Part shown: positions 5,490-6,849 of the stretch, one piece after another
Layout: every line of letters starts with the position of its first letter
Position numbering within the stretch: the first letter of the stretch is position 1
Source of the DNA: UBA12158 sp035562735
Lineage (GTDB): Bacteria > Patescibacteriota > Microgenomatia > UBA12405
NCBI GenBank assembly: GCA_035562735.1
Contig: DATMWB010000034.1
Location: 1 to 6,849 of the forward strand
DNA: 6,849 nucleotides
Direction of reading: 5' to 3'
Made by a program: the position numbers and the translations under genes
The notes under the pieces: model-generated
The model's database searches: none
The model's input: only the letters and a program-made list of their open reading frames with translations
Told to the model about the DNA's origin: nothing

Positions 5490-5571
5490 AGCGTGTGATC
5501 CGCCTAGGCGGAAAACGAGGAAGGAGGAAATCGAAATATCTGCGGGTACCTCCAGGTTGTGCCAACAACCT
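5490..5571 (+). ncRNA. glmS ribozyme core (GlcN6P-dependent self-cleaving riboswitch)
   Basis: Predicted cleavage falls between A5490 and G5491 in A-GCG. P1 is TCCGC/GCGGA (5499-5503 and 5508-5512) with a CTAG loop. ACGAGG (5515-5520) matches the conserved GACGAGG segment. P2 is GGAGG (5523-5527) with CCTCC (5549-5553). AATCGA (5529-5534) and GCGGGT (5542-5547) match the ligand pocket segments. P3 is a perfect 7-bp hairpin AGGTTGT-GCCA-ACAACCT (5554-5571). The distance from the A of ATCGA to the second G of GCGG is 15 bases and the GACGAGG-to-ATCGA register is 17 bases, the same as I count in the Bacillus anthracis and Thermoanaerobacter RNAs from memory. In the known class, GlcN6P acts as a coenzyme for cleavage, and the 5'-OH downstream RNA is degraded by RNase J in Bacillus, giving feedback repression. 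The RNA sits 61 nt before glmS. The usual 3' P3.1/P4 domain is not clearly present. Confidence 0.88.
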
Positions 5572-5594
5572 TAAGAAATTTTTGAAAAGAAAGT

Positions 5595-5624
5595 TTTAAT
5601 TGGTGACCGCCCTTATAAATTAAA
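5595..5624 (+). other. AU-only stem-loop between ribozyme core and glmS start
   Basis: TTTAATT (5595-5601) pairs perfectly with AATTAAA (5618-5624) around a 16-base loop that includes GGTGACC. It lies where the P4 domain of typical glmS ribozymes would be and ends 7 bases before the ATG. It could be a reduced P4 or a start-site structure, or chance in AT-rich leader sequence. No Shine-Dalgarno is seen before the ATG. Confidence 0.25.
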
Positions 5625-5631
5625 TAAAAAT

Positions 5632-6849
5632 ATGTGCGGTATTTTAGCCGCCTCTTATAAAGAGGCTCGTCCTTTAACTGAAATTTCTCGGTTAATTAAA
5701 AATATGGAATATCGGGGTTATGATAGCTGGGGTTTGGTGGCAAGAGACAAAAAGATGAAATTATATCGAGGACTCGGAGTGGTTGATACTAAAAAAATTA
5801 TTGGTAAGACAAGACAGGTACTGGCTCATACCCGTTGGGCAACACATGGAGGAATTAAGATAAAAAATTGTCACCCTTTTTGCAGTTGCAAAAAAGATCT
5901 ATGGCTGGTTCACAACGGCATTGTTGAAAATCACAACGAGCTAAGAATGAAGAATCATGACTATAAGTCAGAAACTGATTCGGAAGTAATGGTTCATTTT
6001 TTGGAAAAATATTCTGAGCTAGAAAGAGGAATTAGAGACTTGGCTAAAATTATTAAAGGTAAAAATTCTTTGGTAGTTTTTAATAAAAAGGATAATGGTT
6101 TTGTTGGTTATAAATATGGTTCACCCTTGATTGTGGGATATGGGCAAGGAGTAGTCCAAATAGTGTCTGACCTTGGTGCCTTTGATCAAAAAATTAATCA
6201 CATCTATTATCTTCAAGACCAGGAGATGGTAACGATTTTGCCCAAGCAAAAGATAAAAATTAGTCATGTTTTAAAAAACAAAGAAATAAAAATTGAATGG
6301 AAAAATTTTGTTCAGAGCCAGCAAGAAATTGCAGAAGGCCAAGCAATGTATAAAGAAATTTTGGAAAGTGACAAGGTTATAAAAAGAATTGACGGGGAAA
6401 AGAAACTAATAGTAAATTTTAGAAACGTAATTCTAGATTCTAGAGAAGTAATATTGGTGGGATGTGGATCGGCGTCTATTGCGGCTGAAATGGGGGCAAA
6501 ACTAATTGCTAGTAAACTCAAAAAAAGAGCTAGTGCTTACTGCGCCTCAGAAATTAAAGATGTGCTGGAAAGTTTTGATAAAAATGCATTGATTGTAGTC
6601 TTGTCGCAGTCGGGGGAAACGATGGATTTGATTGAGGTAACTGAAATATTTTTAAGAAAAAAATTTAAGGTGGTAGGACTTATTAATAATCCTCTGTCAA
6701 CGCTTGGGCGAATGGTAGATAAAGTTTACCCATTATTGGCGCAGCGTGAGGTGGCTGTGGTGGCGACAAAAAGTTTTTTGGCCATGATTTACTGGTTTAT
6801 GAAAGTATCAGAGATTATAGAGAAAATTGCAGTGATTAAAAAAGAATCC
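5632..6849 (+). CDS. glmS: Glutamine-fructose-6-phosphate aminotransferase (isomerizing), N-terminal 406 residues
   Basis: Makes glucosamine-6-phosphate from fructose-6-phosphate and glutamine, the first committed step to UDP-GlcNAc, peptidoglycan and other amino-sugar polymers. The frame is open to the right edge; the family is about 600 residues, so up to a third is missing. The start is fixed by M1-C2-G-I, because Cys2 becomes the N-terminal nucleophile of the glutaminase domain (about 2-210). That domain shows R28-G-Y-D-S, H66-T-R-W-A-T-H-G73, H81-P-F, H94-N-G-I-V-E-N100 and E114-T-D-S-E118. The first SIS domain begins near 265: G277-C-G-S-A-S282, the sugar-phosphate loop S325-Q-S-G-E-T330, N-N-P-L-S, and A378-T-K-S. 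The linker is divergent: the usual K-E-I-x-E-Q-P reads K-E-I-L-E-S-D here, and the glutaminase domain is about 30 residues shorter than in E. coli. No Shine-Dalgarno; a glmS ribozyme precedes it and would mediate feedback control. Confidence 0.93.
   Translation, partial: MCGILAASYKEARPLTEISRLIKNMEYRGYDSWGLVARDKKMKLYRGLGVVDTKKIIGKTRQVLAHTRWATHGGIKIKNCHPFCSCKKDLWLVHNGIVENHNELRMKNHDYKSETDSEVMVHFLEKYSELERGIRDLAKIIKGKNSLVVFNKKDNGFVGYKYGSPLIVGYGQGVVQIVSDLGAFDQKINHIYYLQDQEMVTILPKQKIKISHVLKNKEIKIEWKNFVQSQQEIAEGQAMYKEILESDKVIKRIDGEKKLIVNFRNVILDSREVILVGCGSASIAAEMGAKLIASKLKKRASAYCASEIKDVLESFDKNALIVVLSQSGETMDLIEVTEIFLRKKFKVVGLINNPLSTLGRMVDKVYPLLAQREVAVVATKSFLAMIYWFMKVSEIIEKIAVIKKES

Noticed and set aside
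5501..5510. CGCCTAGGCG palindrome as a terminator after the polymerase gene
   Set aside because: It has no following T-tract and is explained as P1 of the ribozyme.
5614..5631. A second promoter (TATAAA) directly before glmS, downstream of the ribozyme
   Set aside because: No -35 at suitable spacing, and the run is simply AT-rich; it would also bypass the ribozyme.
1..6849. CRISPR arrays, insertion sequences, toxin-antitoxin or defence systems
   Set aside because: No spaced direct repeats of CRISPR size, transposase motifs, terminal inverted repeats or defence-family motifs were seen on either strand.

Overview
The window looks like a piece of an AT-rich bacterial chromosome (GC roughly 35-40% by eye) with very short intergenic gaps, short divergent promoters and almost no Shine-Dalgarno sequences. 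The Y-family polymerase opening (catalytic Asp, then IEQQANPLLRGK), the compact layout and the minimal start signals suggest a Candidate Phyla Radiation (Patescibacteria) genome. This is inference, not proof. UGA is used as a stop (Y-family polymerase) and no gene reads through UGA, which argues against the UGA-recoded Gracilibacteria/Absconditabacteria.

Layout, left to right. (1) 1-642, minus: N-terminal 214 residues of a multi-pass GT-C-type membrane glycosyltransferase, running off the left edge. (2) 643-737: divergent promoter region with two small palindromes. (3) 738-2123, plus: gnd, 6-phosphogluconate dehydrogenase, apparently leaderless. (4) 2120-2959, minus: RmlD-like extended SDR, whose stop overlaps that of gnd tail-to-tail. 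(5) 2963-3036, minus: tRNA-Pro(GGG), whose discriminator base lies only 3 nt before the SDR start codon. (6) 3058-3900, minus: divergent PlsC/LPLAT-family acyltransferase. (7) 3901-3998: divergent promoters. (8) 3999-4259, plus: 86-residue protein resembling DUF6504, overlapping (9) 4243-5460, plus: Y-family DNA polymerase. (10) 5461-5631: leader holding a recognisable glmS self-cleaving ribozyme core. (11) 5632-6849, plus: glmS, running off the right edge after 406 codons. There is no gene-free stretch longer than 300 bases; the longest is the 171-nt glmS leader.

The best find is the glmS ribozyme. The cleavage-site AGCG, the ACGAGG segment, the AUCGA and GCGGGU ligand-pocket segments, helices P1, P2 and P3, and the internal spacings all match the known class, and it sits directly in front of glmS. 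Its pseudoknot next to the cleavage site uses wobble pairs, P1 is tiny, and the usual 3' P3.1/P4 domain is reduced or absent. GlcN6P, the product of GlmS, would trigger cleavage and so repress the gene. If glmS is also transcribed from the polymerase operon, cleavage would separate the two messages.

Functional themes are sugar and envelope metabolism (glycosyltransferase, RmlD-like reductase, acyltransferase, GlmS), the pentose phosphate pathway (gnd) and translesion synthesis (DUF6504-like plus Y-family polymerase). A second theme is leaderless translation: gnd, the DUF6504-like gene and the acyltransferase gene have -10-like hexamers 6-8 nt before the ATG, and the SDR message could become leaderless by tRNA 3' processing.
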